In this document: positions 25,536-37,303 of the stretch, piece by piece
Position numbering within the stretch: the stretch's first letter is position 1
Layout of the letters: every line of letters begins with the position of its first letter
NCBI GenBank assembly: GCA_038093515.1
Contig: JBBPSI010000031.1
Coordinates: forward strand, 62,001-126,000
Length of the DNA stretch: 64,000 bases
Direction: 5' to 3'
DNA from: Butyriboletus loyo
Taxonomy: Eukaryota; Basidiomycota; Agaricomycetes; Boletales; Boletaceae
Made by a program: the position numbers and the translations under genes
Notes under the pieces: model-generated
The model's database searches: none
What the model saw: the letters and a program-made list of their open reading frames with translations, nothing else
What the model was told of the DNA's origin: nothing

Positions 25536-28500
25536 ATGAAACAAAAAGAAATCTACAGGACAGCAACGTTTGCTTGGTCGCCCACATCCACCCTCCCTTT
25601 CATCGCGACCGGCACCGTTGCGGGCGCTCTCGACGAGTCCTTCTCGAACGAATCCCAACTAGAAATATGGCAGCCCGACTTTATGGACAGGGATGAAATC
25701 TGCCTCGGTGCTGACGTGTATTCAAAGCCTATAGGTTTCGTCACAGATACTTCGAGGTAATTTTGCACCATACTAGCGGTGTTGTGCGTTGAGATACGGT
25801 GCGCATCACAGGTTTAACCGCATTGCATGGGGACAGGTGCACAAGGACCGATTACGCGGCGTTATTGCTGCAGGCATGGAGAACGGTGAACTTGCACTTT
25901 GGGATCCTGCAAAAATTATTGCGCATGCAGAGTTCGTGATTCTCATCGATCTCATGCGCCGCCGCTGATCACCGCGTCGTCTCTACAGCACATCCGAGTC
26001 ACTTATCCTCCGTAACACGATTCATACTGGACCCGTCCGCGGGCTCGACTTCAACCCAGTACAAACCAACCTTTTGTCTTCCGGTGCGGTCGGTGGGGAG
26101 GTCAGTACCAAGCACTTTCATGATACACGTCATCATATTCACTTCCACGTAACTTCGTATGACAACCCATTTACATGCACAAACAGGTTTATATATGGGA
26201 TCTTAATGATCCCTCGAAGCCTTATTCTCCCACACCGGGTAACCGCAGCTCGAAGCTCGACGAGATCACGTCCGTCGCTTGGAATCAACAAGTCCAATAT
26301 GTTCTTGCTGGCGCGAGCAGTTCTGGGTATTCGGTTGTATGGGATCTTCGTGGCAAACGTGAAGTCGTGGCCCTTGCGTATGGTGGCGGAGCAGGCACGC
26401 TCGGCGGCACAGTGGGTAGTGGGATGGCTGTCGGGGGGCGGAGGGGAATGAGTGCTATTGCATGGCATCCAGATAATGTAAGCGGTGGTTATCTTGTCGG
26501 ATATTTCCGCTGATTGCATGACGCAGGCTACGCGACTTGTCACTGCGTCTGAGGACGACATGTCACCCATTATCATGGTTTGGGATCTTCGCAACGCCCG
26601 TGCGCCAGAGAAGGTGGGTCTGTGCTCAATGGACTGTTTTTAGAACCTCTTGCTGATGGTAATATCTGGAGATCCTCACTGGGCATGAGAAGGGCGTGCT
26701 TTCATTATCTTGGTGTAAACAAGATGCGGACTTGTTGCTGTCTTGTGGTAAAGACAATCGTGCCTTGTGCTGGAACCCACAAACCTCAGAAATCATTGGA
26801 GAGGTGCGTGCGCTTGTTCATTTTTTTCTGGCAATTGTTGACGTCCACGGCGGCTTTGTTGTTTGTGCAATATTCGATTCAACATCGGTGCTGCGATCAT
26901 AAATACACGCTTCTACACAATAGCTCCCTTCCGCGGACAATTGGGCATTCCAAGTCGAATGGTGCCCACGCAATCCTGATCTCCTCGCCACTGCATTCTT
27001 CTCCGGTACCATCGGTATTCACTCCTTGCAATCAACCAACGCCATTCCCTCTTCTGTGCCAGCTACCCCCAGACCATCCGGTGCTTCGCTTTTCGACGCA
27101 CCTCTACCACCTCTTCCTTCAGACCAGGCTACACATGGACTCAATCTCAGCTTAAAGCAACCCCCACGTTGGCTCCGTCGTCCTGTGTCCGCTTCCTTTG
27201 GGTTTGGCGGTAAGTTGGTGACCGTCAGTAACCTCCCTGGTGCACATGGCAAGACACAGAGCAGTGTTGTGCATTTGAGAGGAGTGAGTAGTGAGGAAAC
27301 CGTTGTAGCGAGGGTCAAGAAGTTGAGAGTAGCAAAAGAGGAGGGCAAATTGGAGGGGTTTGCTCGAGATAATGTGGGCGGACAGTCAGGAGCTGAGGAG
27401 ACGTGGAAGGCTCTGTTGAGTCTCTTTAGATCAAACTCGAGAGAGGAGTTGGTTATGCTCCTGGGCTATTCGAAAGAAGAGGTCAATGCGCGGATTGAAG
27501 AAGCTACTGCGAAACTCAAAGAAGCCCGGGGACAACAAGCTGCATACAGCGCTCCTACACTCAGTTACACAGCAGACGAGGAGCTGGATAACGCTGGACC
27601 TCGCGACCCAGTGGTTTCGTTTGTGGACCCCGAGCCGGAGCCGGAGCCTGAGGTAGAAGCGGCAGATACAGAAAAGACTGGATCAGAGGTGTCCGATGTC
27701 CCACCTGCAGACGGGGAATCCACCACCACTGCGCCATCGCTCTTCGGAGATGACGCCGCCATTGGCGTCTTCGGTGCAGGCGCTGGAGCCGATTTCTTCA
27801 GCACCATAGCTGCCGCACAAGACACCGATACCAATGTTACGCGAACGATGGTTGTCCCCCATACGAACTATGGAGTCGACTCAAGTGTAGCTGCTACGGT
27901 CGGAAGCGGCCCATCTAGCGTTGTCAGCGAGAACTTGAGCGTCAAAAACAACACCTTCAGGATTTACCCCACCGATGAAAGCGAGACCGATAGGCTCATC
28001 ACGCGTGCATTGGTCCTTGGAGACTTCCGGAGTGCTGTAGAGCTCTGTCTCTCGGCAGAGCGTTACGCTGACGCTTTACTCCTCTCCATCAAAGGGGGCG
28101 ACGATCTCCTACAACGCACTCAGAAAGCTTACTTTGAGAGCCAAACCACCGAACACCCTTACCTTCGCCTCTTCCAGAGTATTGTTTCCAACGATCTCGA
28201 CGACGTTGTGCAGAATGCCGATTTGACGGAATGGGCAGAAGTATTCGTCATTCTCTGTACATTTGCGCGTGCAGATGAATTCGGAGGGCTGGCAGAGCAG
28301 CTTGGAGCACGACTCGAGTTCCAAGCTGAGGTTCTTCGTGCTGAAAGCGAAATGGGCTCGGAAGACAATATCGCAGATGCGCTGGAGCTGAGGAAGAGAG
28401 CTACGCTGACCTACCTCGCTGCGGGACGTCTCGAGAGGCTGGTCAACATCTGGATCGACGAACTGGCAGAGGAGGAAGGGGATCGAAGCAAAGTTCTTGA

Positions 28501-30528
28501 CTCCCCCGAGTCTACCTCGCGCTATGCAACCCATGCACATGCTTTGCAGACGTTCATCGAGAAGGTGACTGTCTTCCATGGGGCTGTCAAGTATCCGGAT
28601 GGAGACCTTTCGGTGCCCACTGAGAATACGGATGGTGCGCTTAAGACCTACAAGCTCGCGGCACTCTATGATAGGTATTTCGAATACGCCGAGATGCTAG
28701 CTGCACAAGGTCTTGTCGAGGAAGCCGTCGAATACCTGAAGCTGACACCAGACACGTACACGGGCTCTGCCTTGGACTTTGCGGTGGTGCGCGAGCGGTT
28801 GTTGGTCTTGTCTGGACAAGCGCCTCGTGTCCCGGGTTCGGTTCGAGACGCTATTCCAAGCAGCGGTGTCACCTCGAAGCAGACTTACCAGCCTCCCAGC
28901 GCCCAGGTCCCTGCGGTGATACAAGGTGGACCGTACGCCTCTGCGGTTTCGACACAAAGTAGACCATACGTCCCTCCACAGCCACCGGCTCAACCAGTAT
29001 ACTTCCCCCCTTCGCGCTTCAACACGGGGAGTACTCCACACAACCCGTACGCACCAACTGACACTCTTGTCAAATCACCTGCCCTCGGTGGGTCTGCCGT
29101 TCCACCCCCTATCCGTCCTCCAGTCTCCAGCGCACGACCTCCACACACACACAACGGAGGTTGGAACGATGCACCTGTGGTCAAACCCCAGCGGGGAACA
29201 CCCGCCTCAATTAGTGTTGGCAAGCCTGGGCCTATTGTCTCGCCGTTCCCGAACGCAACGCAATCTCCACCCACACCAGGCTCTCCATACACGGGTCATG
29301 GATCAAATGCTCCTCTGCCTCCGCCCCCACGGCCTGCGAGTGTACAAAATCGTCCTCCACCCCTGCCACAGCCCGGCCCACCGCCAGCAAGATCCATCTC
29401 TACATCTGGTCAGCCGTCCGTACAACCGCCTCCACAGGCCGGTGGGTCACAGTATACGTCGCCTTCGCTGGTGCCAGTTCCCCTCGGACAGTCACCGGGG
29501 CCTTACATGAGACCGCCGCCGCCGCCCTCGGGACCTCCACGTGGCATAGCACCACCATCCGGTCCATACATGCGCGCGACGCCGCCTCCTGGTGGTGCCG
29601 GGCCCGCTAGTGTCCCCCAACATCCTGGTCCGTATGCACCACTGCCTAGCCAAGCCCCGTTGCCGCCACAGCAACAGCCTGGGTCATACGCGCCTCCACC
29701 ATCTCAAGCTCCTCAAGGACCATATGCGCCGCCTCCATCACAGACTCAAGGATCATACGCGCCAGCCCCCGCGCTGGCACCTCAGGGCTCATATGCGCCG
29801 CCGCCTTCTCAGTCTCACCTGCCGCCTGGACCGTATGGACCACCACCCTCTGTTAGTCAAGGTCCGCCGGTTAGAGGTCCTCCTCAGACGCAACATCCGT
29901 TGGGTGGGTTGCCGTCACAGCAGCACGGACCTCCTCAAGGTGGTCCGAGTGCCCCACCTGCACGTGTGTCGGCTGTGCAGAGAGGTCCTCCACCCCCGAA
30001 ATACCGTAAGTGACAGATTGGCATTCGGGAGTCATGTTTCGTCACTGAGCGTCGTCTTTCCTGTCTTGTATAGCTCCTGGTGATCGCACACATATTCCAG
30101 AGTCGGCGCTGCCGATCTATAACGTTCTGACGGAAAAGTTGACGCATTTGAAGCAAATGGTGCCTGTACGTTTCCTCCTTTTTTTTCTGTGAGCGTGTTG
30201 GATGACGATCGTGATGCTGTGCGTAGCCTCAACAAAAGCGCATGGTCGACGATCTCGAGCGTCGCATCAACCCATTGTTTGACGCGCTGAACTGCGAGAC
30301 GCTCTCCAAGCCTGTCGTGGACCGGTTACTCGTCCTCATTCAAGGTACATATCGGGGTACTTGGTGTTTCGGAGGGAATTGGCTGACCAGATTGAATGTC
30401 TAGCAATAGCCGCACATGATCGGGAATCGGCGCTGACCATTCACGTCGATCTACTTACCAAGGGCTCGCAAACGGACGACATTGGACTCTGGATGTCTGG
30501 TATCAAGCAGTTGATCATGCGCTTGTAA
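25536..30528 (+). CDS. SEC31: Sec31, outer-coat subunit of COPII vesicles
   Basis: Forms the COPII outer cage with Sec13 and stimulates Sar1 GTPase at ER exit sites. The start ATG 25536 gives [18 protein letters not shown], the usual Sec31 N-terminus. WD40 repeats follow over several exons: [92 protein letters not shown] and [20 protein letters not shown]. One large exon (to 30013) carries the alpha-solenoid (ACE1) region with [20 protein letters not shown]. Then comes a ~350-residue Pro-rich linker with reiterated [18 protein letters not shown] units. Three final exons ([54 protein letters not shown]) form the conserved C-terminal helical domain, ending at 30528. The start is chosen by conservation; an upstream ATG at 25271 is not in a convincing frame. 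Confidence 0.95.
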
Positions 30529-30781
30529 GATGATGTACTGGCTTCAAGTTGGCGGGAAGAAAAGGGCATGATATTAGGAAAAAACGGTGTCACCTGGAGT
30601 TTTTGGTGCCATGATGGATAACAGTACATGAACTATAAGTCTATACATACGTTGGTCTTTTTTTCCCATTAGATACGAATTTTGAAACGATTTGACCCCG
30701 TTCGAGGTGAAAATCCATTATTCGTTTAGGGTGGTAAGTACACGGGACTCTTATCCCTCGTCCAGTTCATTACATAATACA
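30529..30781. other. Convergent 3' intergenic region
   Basis: Separates the 3' ends of SEC31 (+) and the nuclease gene (-). It must hold both polyadenylation regions; no other feature was seen. Confidence 0.5.
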
Positions 30782-32269
30782 TTACAGCGTTAGATAGCGC
30801 CCCTTGATCTCGCCTTCTTCGAGGTCTGCAAAGATCCAGTTGAGGACGGCGGCGAGACGAATGCCAGCCTGCGTCAACAACTTTTCTACGATCCACTGCT
30901 CCTTGATCAATCCAACATAGTCAGGGGTATCCAATTCAAGGTATTTCGATTTCCGCGACTTCAAGGCGTCGTCGTGGACGTCTTCCGCTTCCGACGCGTC
31001 GCCGCAACCGCACTCGTCGTCGCTGGTGCTGGTGCTGGGGGTATACCCGTCATCAGCCGCGTGTGGCTTGAACCAGTGGGACGAGAGGTGGCTGTAGGGG
31101 GGTTCGTCGAGTTCCTTGGGGAAGACGATGTCGCAGTTGAGTTGGTGGATTGGATTGGCCCATGCATAGGGACAGAGCGTGTCGCCGTCGACGCCGAGAC
31201 CGTCCCCGCCCTGGTCCTGGTCCTTGCCAGCCGAGGACAGGAAGGAAGAGATGTAATGCCACGTGGACGTGCCCTTGCCAACCGAGGACAGGAGGGAAAG
31301 GACGTATTGCCACGTGGACGTGGGGTATGGTTGGTGTTGGTATTGGTCTGACGAGCTGGAAGACGGGCACGCGAGCCACGTCTCGGTTTCATCTTGGTAT
31401 TTTCCGAGTAAACCTTCCCAGACGAGACGGCGTATGTAAGGGTCGTAGATGGTATCTCGGAGATAGAATTCGACGTCTGGGAGGGGAAGGGGGTGGGTGT
31501 AGTTTCGGGGCAGTGTGCGGATGCGTTCCGAAATGAGGAGGCTGTCCCAAACTTTATGAAGGTCTGGTGTTCACATAGCCGGGTGGTCAGTCAACAATGA
31601 ACGGTATGGAGAAATAAAAACAAGGACGATAGAAGTGAAATATTAGAACTGGGAATTCGGGATACGCACTCGTGGTACGCCCGTCAAACGCAACTTTGTC
31701 GTCATTGCCGCCACGGTTACGTCCGGTGAGGTGAAGTGGCATGTGCATGTCGCCGACGAAATGGATTAAAAACTTGAGCGCGTCTTGAACGTAGCTTGGC
31801 TCGAACTCTGTATGGACACCCGCTCTGCGGAGTCCCTCGAACTCCTGCAATACGTTCGTGGTATTTCGGATGGCACTCAGGACGTTGATGTGCGTCCGGC
31901 CTTTCCACCCACCCGGACCGGGGAAAGTACAAGTAGCGGCGGGATAGTCGTCCACAGCGCCGATGTAGTGGAGAGGCCCGGTCCATCTATATTTCGCCTG
32001 GCTACGGATACGATCCGCCCATGTGGAGACGGGAGCGAGGTGGCACTCGCCAGTGTAGTCGAGGATATCACAGAGCTTCGGCATCACGCTTGGGTGCAAA
32101 TGCATCTGCGCGATGGTCGCGACGACCTCATGGCCTGTGAATTGATCCAATGGCGCAGTGAGTGGGAGAAGCAGTGCGTCAGAGGACGCGTACCGACGGC
32201 ACCCCAGGCATATGTTTGTGGTATCAGAGCGGCACCGAGCACGAGCGGGAGCAACGACGAAAAGCGCAT
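30782..32269 (-). CDS. Secreted S1/P1-type zinc nuclease
   Basis: Single-strand-specific, three-zinc nuclease/3'-nucleotidase of the S1/P1 family, expected to be secreted. Exons 32194-32269, 31670-32134 and 30782-31563 total 1323 nt, an intact frame of 440 residues. The signal peptide LPLVLGAALIPQTYA is followed by WGAVGHEVVATIAQ; the Trp at the mature N-terminus is a zinc ligand in this family. Other ligand motifs are STWADRIR (Asp), GPLHYI (His), LKFLIHFVGDMHMPLHL (HxxxD and MHxPLH) and GNDDKVAFDG. The C-terminal part is longer than in classic S1 nuclease. It holds a Ser/Thr/Gln-rich insert made by a 51-bp tandem duplication (31222-31323) and an acidic, Ser-rich stretch, before conserved helices (QWIVEKLLTQAGIRLAAVLN). 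It is convergent with SEC31. Confidence 0.93.
31222..31323. repeat. 51-bp tandem duplication inside the nuclease gene
   Basis: Units 31222-31272 and 31273-31323 are about 90% identical by eye. Each contains CCACGTGGACGTG and CCGAGGACAGGA. The length is a multiple of three, so the frame is kept and 17 residues are repeated (TSTWHYISSFLSSAGK versus TSTWQYVLSLLSSVGK). Confidence 0.9.
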
Positions 32270-32569
32270 GCTGGTATAGTTGGGGGTATAAGACACAATC
32301 TCGAGCGACTTGGTGGCCTTATAACGGGAGAGCGCCACCAGAAGTCAGATTGTCAGAGCTCGCTAAATAAAACATTGTCCGACGCTCTAGTACCCGAGCA
32401 CCGCCACAAAGATACGCACGTTTGTTGCGATTGGGACAATTACAATATACAATAGAAATATTGTTGTCTTCCGATAAGACCAGCTTTACGTTGTGACGAT
32501 ATTACGAAACTCGGAGTAACACAATGGATGGTTGCTACGAGAGTGGTAGCATAGATGGTCCAACACAAG
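32270..32569. other. Intergenic, nothing supported
   Basis: 5' flank of the nuclease gene and 3' flank of the second duplicate. No coding frame or RNA was recognised. Confidence 0.4.
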
Positions 32570-33870
32570 CAAGGGGGAATCTATCCCACTTGAACGAACA
32601 CTCGCAAATCCACAACGACAAGGTAAGCAGACTACGCTACAACTGATGGATGATTCACAGTACAAATGCCAATGTCGAGCCCGTTCCGTGTCAATGCTAC
32701 ATTTTCGTCACCTTTTCACCACTTCCAACGCCCTGAAAACGCCAACCTAGGCATCCCCAACATCCCATGCAGCTTCAACAATCTCCATCTGCTGAGCCCA
32801 TTGACCATACTCCATTTGCACCGCATACATATGCGCATGGTTCAATCCCCTTAACGCCTCCACCACCCAAGTCTGGCAGTTCCAATCCGACTTTCCTTGC
32901 TGGATCGGGACCATCGAGAAGTGCGTCTCCAGGGTTTCCAGATAGCTGGACGCGACGTAGCCTGCCAGGTGTGTGCCCTTCTCATCCGTGTCCCACTTGG
33001 GGTGACGGTTGTTGACGATGTGCTGCGTAAAGTACCCCGTCTGCAGGCTGCCCCCGATCTCGTAATAGTTGCCCACCCCGCGACGGGTCGACGTGGGGAT
33101 GAAGATGGCCCAGTGGTGAAGCCTTTTGCCGCCACTCGAACGATCGCCTCGGGAGAATTGTGCAATCCTAATCGGGAGATAGCCAGGGGGAACCTGAATC
33201 CGAGGGTTCCATTTGTGTACAATGGTGTACCCGGGTTCTGGTGTAGGTCCAAGGCTCGCGGCGTAGGCTGTGGGGAGAGAGAAGAAGGTCAGCAAGGCAC
33301 AATAGCGAGGGAGCGGAGGTGGTGAACTTACCACCGAAGGTGGCCGTCAACTCGGGCGGATAAGTGCTAAACGGCATTGCGAGTATTGAATCTGAGGATG
33401 TAGAACTGATGGCTTTTTCACCGACCTTGGTAGAACATATTTTATATCCAAGGATTGTCCATCTTGCAGTCTATTGGTGTGGACGAGCGACGGGATTGTG
33501 GACGCGTTTTCTTTTGTCGTCCACTGGGGCTTGTGTTATCCGCTGTGACGAGGGAAGATGGAAGATGGACTCTCGACGCTTTGACGCTTTCATATACGTG
33601 ACGAATTGGCTTTCCACAGGCTCAAATTTTCTGTGATGCGTGATATTCATCGAGGTGTAGAAATTGTCAATGATCGTGTATCTCGACTAATGCAGAAGCG
33701 AGCCGTGACTCGTGAAAGAACTGGGACAACATATCAGTCTTTTATCTTGACTGCAACCCAGAAGAGAGTCGGAACTCGTGAGGACAGGAAAAACGCACTA
33801 GTTTAAGTTGTCCGTTGGTTTTTTCCATCTGTAGTGTGGAGGCCATTGTCAGGGTGCACGCGTTCGTGGT
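32570..33870. repeat. Segmental duplication, copy 2
   Basis: The partner of 21525-22815 in the same orientation. The two end 3' of the gene in sequences that share only partial similarity (for example CTATCCC and CGCAAATCCAC near 32580-32610), so the original boundary has eroded. Confidence 0.9.
32747..33377 (-). CDS. Unknown protein with HW...NCQTW motifs, possible papain-like fold, copy 2
   Basis: Exon 1 is 33332-33377 and exon 2 is 32747-33267. The sum is 567 nt, giving 188 residues in an intact frame. It is almost identical to the protein at 21746-22388. Differences include Phe-Gly for Phe-Arg at the exon junction, KESDWNCQ-type changes (QQGKSDWNC versus QKGKPDWNC) and AHMYAVQ for AHMYVVQ. 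The stop codon comes four residues earlier (ends WDVGDA). The intron position and phase are the same. The candidate catalytic His and Cys motifs are retained. Confidence 0.7.
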
Positions 33871-34433
33871 GACGTTCGCGAAGTGACCGACCAGCCTCCG
33901 AAAAAAAGAACGTTGATCGCCCCGATTCACCTGCTCTGCTGAGCTTCGGATTTGATCTCGCCACAGGACGAGTCAACCTGAGCAAGAGACACGTTTCCAC
34001 GTCGTGTACGAGATTGCTCTGCATCTTCCAAGTTGCTGATAGCACCAGAGGACAACTTGAACTTGCTCGGTGCATGCCAGTCGTTAATCATTGGCTCCCA
34101 AAGTTTTACTTTTCTGTGCAGAAGGATGATAATCGTTGCACCTTTACAGCCTTTTGTCACAAGCGTGGAGACTGCTTTTGCGCTAGAAGCGATCCGGATT
34201 CGGAGGCCATGTGGAGACATGATCAGTAGAGATACATGAGCCTTCTTCCCAGGCCAATTACCGCTCGATCTCTTACATAACGATTGACCAGGTCCGTTCA
34301 AACTCGCCATTTTCTTTGGAAGACCTGGCGAAGCTTATGTTCGTATCTGAAGATAAGTATGGGACACGACTTGGACACGACTGAATTCTACACAAATGAT
34401 GCACAACGGACTTTATATTGTATGTAGCGCGAA
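33871..34433. other. Intergenic, nothing supported
   Basis: Opposed short frames (127 codons minus, 71 and 68 codons plus, at about 33930-34310) lack domains. A minus-strand relic is possible but cannot be supported. Confidence 0.35.
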
Positions 34434-34915
34434 TCATCGCGCGCCGAATGATTGGAAGGATGAAAAGATAGATCCATGGGGCACGAACCCACCATATAAG
34501 ATTGACTGGATCCGGGCGGCAACCGATCCTGGGAGTGGTAAACCCAGTTAGATGCTCGAACAGCTCGAGCGTTAACATGATACATACCAACGGTCACCCC
34601 GGCTTTTCCGAAACCCAATATGCGTGCAATGTCTTTTGCCAGTGGTTGGGCGAGTAAAACGCCCAATACCAGAATTATCAGGAAGAAGATGATGTCCGGG
34701 TGGGCAGCAACTAATTTTTTTGCGTAAAAGTACTCGTAATCCAGGTCGACCTGGCCAAGGTCAACTCGAGACTCACCGAAATTCTTCACCCCATTCCAAG
34801 CCCTTACCACATGGGGCCACAATGCGTGGAAAAGATGTGAGCCAGCCTCACCTATGGCTTCGAGGATCCCCGAAAGGATCTCTGAGAGGCGATCGAGATT
34901 TTGAGTTGCAGGCAT
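34434..34915 (-). CDS. Small membrane protein of the interferon-induced 6-16 (Ifi6/ISG12) family
   Basis: Exon 1 is 34588-34915 and exon 2 is 34434-34528 (donor GTATGT, acceptor CCCAG). They total 423 nt, giving 140 residues in an intact frame. An N-terminal amphipathic region (LSEILSGILEAIGEAGSHLF) precedes a strong hydrophobic helix (DIIFFLIILVLGVLLAQPLA). The family hallmark spans the splice junction: ILGFGKAGVTVGSVAARIQS, then ILYGGFVPHGSIFSSFQSFG and a stop. Animal members sit in mitochondrial or ER membranes and influence apoptosis. Fungal members are numerous in basidiomycetes and uncharacterised, so any role here is unknown. Confidence 0.82.
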
Positions 34916-36368
34916 GCTAAAGTAAAGTCGACTAGTGAGGGTACAATGATGCCTCAGCATACAGTCTCTTGTAGGCTTTCTGCAGCGCTAAAATAAACCT
35001 GTGTTCTGTTTCCTCAAGCTCAACCATTAGAGAGCAACGCAGGCCAAAATAAAGTTGGAGCGAAGCACGCAGGACACGAGGAAGGCCTGATGATTGATAG
35101 GAGAAGCAAGAACGATAACTCGAAGTTCATGCTTGGCTAAATCACCGGGTAAGCTGTACGAAAAAGAATTTTTTAGGAGTTGTCGACCATGGACCATGGT
35201 TACTGCTGGAAAATTGTCAAGGTGTCAGACTACGACGAAGTCTGTAGGCATTCCTGTATCCAACTGCAGCGGCGAACGAACCGAGAACCCCGAATGATCG
35301 TTAATGCTACGAAGCTAGACTTGAATCATGGGTGCGAGTTGCTGATACCCTCCGGACGCAATGGAGTCCATCTTTGCGTATAGTGGCACCTGATAGCAAG
35401 CGATCTTCCTCCGTAGCCAAGTCAAAGACTTTCGAAGCGACGAATGGGGCAACTTCGTCGTAACAAACAGAGTTCAAAAATCAGCATGCGATAAGAGTGG
35501 GACATGAACAATACGTAGTAGCCGTACAAAGTTTTAACGACCGTTCCTCCAGGCGCAGCCCTCCGACGAAAATTTTAGATGACAGAGTATTCATTGCTTA
35601 TACTCTAGCGCCGCCCTATACGGAACGAGAACGAATACTCTGACGGAGTAATGGGAGCGGTGCTCCCGTGGACCGTTCCCACTAGGCTATGGAAGCTGAG
35701 GGAGGCATTAGTCCTCGGACAGAAGGACCCCATTATACGCTCAACCCGTGTTCATCAGTCGAACAGATAAATCACTAATTCGGTGATTGAAATGTTGCCG
35801 CGGCATCCGCGCGACCGTGCACTCTTTTCATTCAAGCTTGCATTTGCCACAAGGAGGTGCCTGATAACGCGTCTACTGCTCGGCCCTTGCATGGAGAGCT
35901 AGATCATTATGTGCATGCCTCGAGTTCGAACTCAAACAACGTGTGTCTGCCAAGGGGATTATCGATCGTTTAGTGCTACTCCACGCAGAGTCTCTCGAGA
36001 AAGCTCTTCTCATCTGGAACTTCATCCACCCAACCCACCGTGAATATGTGCCGGATAATACTGTCGTCCTTTCCTGCTGCGACGCCGACGGGCCAGTAAG
36101 AGTGGAAGAATAACGGCACCCTTCTGGAAGGATGAGGGACCACAGGTTCGAGCGAGCATTTCATGCGTCATGCTACCTTATCGGCCCACTTCCGACTAGT
36201 AGTGTCACTGGCCCAGAAAGACGCTGTATTGCCTGTCTTTCGTTGGAGGTTGGAGCGTTTCACCGTACCTTCTCAGACAATGTGCAGGGTAGGAGTATTC
36301 ACATACAAGCTGAGCTTGAGTTGTGTGACAAAGTCTATCCATCATTAGCAAGAACCAAGCAAACCCTG
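34916..36368. other. Gene-poor 1.45 kb stretch
   Basis: Only short frames of about 60-100 codons on both strands, with no domain or splice support. No tRNA-like cloverleaf was convincing, although GTTCGAACTC near 35926 superficially resembles a T-loop. Confidence 0.4.
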
Positions 36369-37153
36369 CTACGATATCTGAGCCAACTCTGGAGTATTAA
36401 CAGGAGTAGGAGGGGGGATGGACGGTGATGGGGGCTCAATCAGCATATTTCCTAACCGTGGTGGTGCATTCCGAGCTATGAACTCATAGGTAGTCGGCAA
36501 TTTCGCGGCACCAAGGCGCAAAGCTACGAAGGTATTCAGCTGATGAAGGAGCAGGGATCATCCGAGACAACCACCTTCCCGTGCAATCTCTTCACGTATG
36601 GGAACGCCGCCAACCTCGAATATGACCCGCCCAGTAGGAACACTAGAGTACGTTGAGAATCTCCCAATGCATGCCAAGAGATGGGACTATACCGAGTTGC
36701 CCAAAATTCGAACGTTCCCTTTCCCTTCCCCATACGTGTTTCGTTACCCTGCATATATACGGCGTCAACACAGTTCCACTTGCACGCCAGACGAAAACGC
36801 ACTTTGATGCAGACAGGAATATCAGGGAACACCCGCAAATACACCTTTGCACCTTTTACGACCTTGATGGCCCGCTTGATGACCTCTTCAGCAGTCGTAA
36901 GTTGCTTCGCAGTAAACCGGACGCCTTGCCCCTTGATTCTGATGCCATATTCTCCATATGCGAGCGTAGTGCCGCGCGTAGATCCACCAGTAGGGATAGG
37001 AATACGACCTTTCTGACGTTTGGCGTACTTGACCTTACGTGGGGCAATCTGGTTGCGGAAACGCGCACCGAAAGTGCCTTTTGGAACGGATACTGGTGCT
37101 AGCGCCTGTCTTATTCTTGGCAACGCAGAAGAGAGGGAGAGGAGCGAGAACAT
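36369..37153 (-). CDS. MRPL16: Mitochondrial large-subunit ribosomal protein uL16m
   Basis: Component of the mitoribosomal large subunit near the central protuberance. ATG 37153. Four exons separated by introns of 54, 50 and 51 nt give a 630-nt frame, 209 residues. The N-terminus is a hydrophobic/basic presequence (MFSLLSLSSALPRIRQAL). Family motifs are KVKYAKRQKGRIPIPTGGST, LAYGEYGIRIKGQGVRFTAK, VFPDIPVCIK|GNETRMGKGK, FEFWATR|VPTGRVIFEVGG and EEIARE|ALRLGAAKLPTTYEF. The first intron is in frame, so a naive reading runs through it. The last exon has a Pro-rich tail (EPPSPSIPPPTPVN). It shares a 150-bp promoter with PRP3. Confidence 0.96.
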
Positions 37154-37303
37154 TGCGCAATGCGGTCGTTGTAATTGACAGTGGTCTTGAACTTTGCAGG
37201 CCCGAAAATCCACGTGACCCCCATTGGCGGGGGTTACTTCAATAACCACGACAGACGCTTACCCCTTGCATTGACAACGCCACGACCACAGTCGGTCGCC
37301 ACG
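37154..37303. promoter_or_regulatory. Short bidirectional promoter between uL16m and PRP3
   Basis: Only 150 bp separate the two divergent start codons, so both promoters must lie here. The segment contains CCACGTGACC (about 37211-37220), a palindromic E-box-type core CACGTG. No TATA box was seen. The role of the E-box is inference. Confidence 0.6.

Noticed and set aside
28926..30083. Long plus-strand frames (194 and 163 codons) inside SEC31
   Set aside because: They are alternate-frame readings of the Pro-rich linker, whose CCN codons leave other frames open.
35926..35936. GTTCGAACTC as possible tRNA T-arm
   Set aside because: No acceptor stem or anticodon arm at the right distance could be found.
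37154..37303. Reading uL16m upstream of ATG 37153
   Set aside because: The frame is open to 37249, but the mitochondrial presequence begins at 37153 and the upstream part is promoter shared with PRP3.
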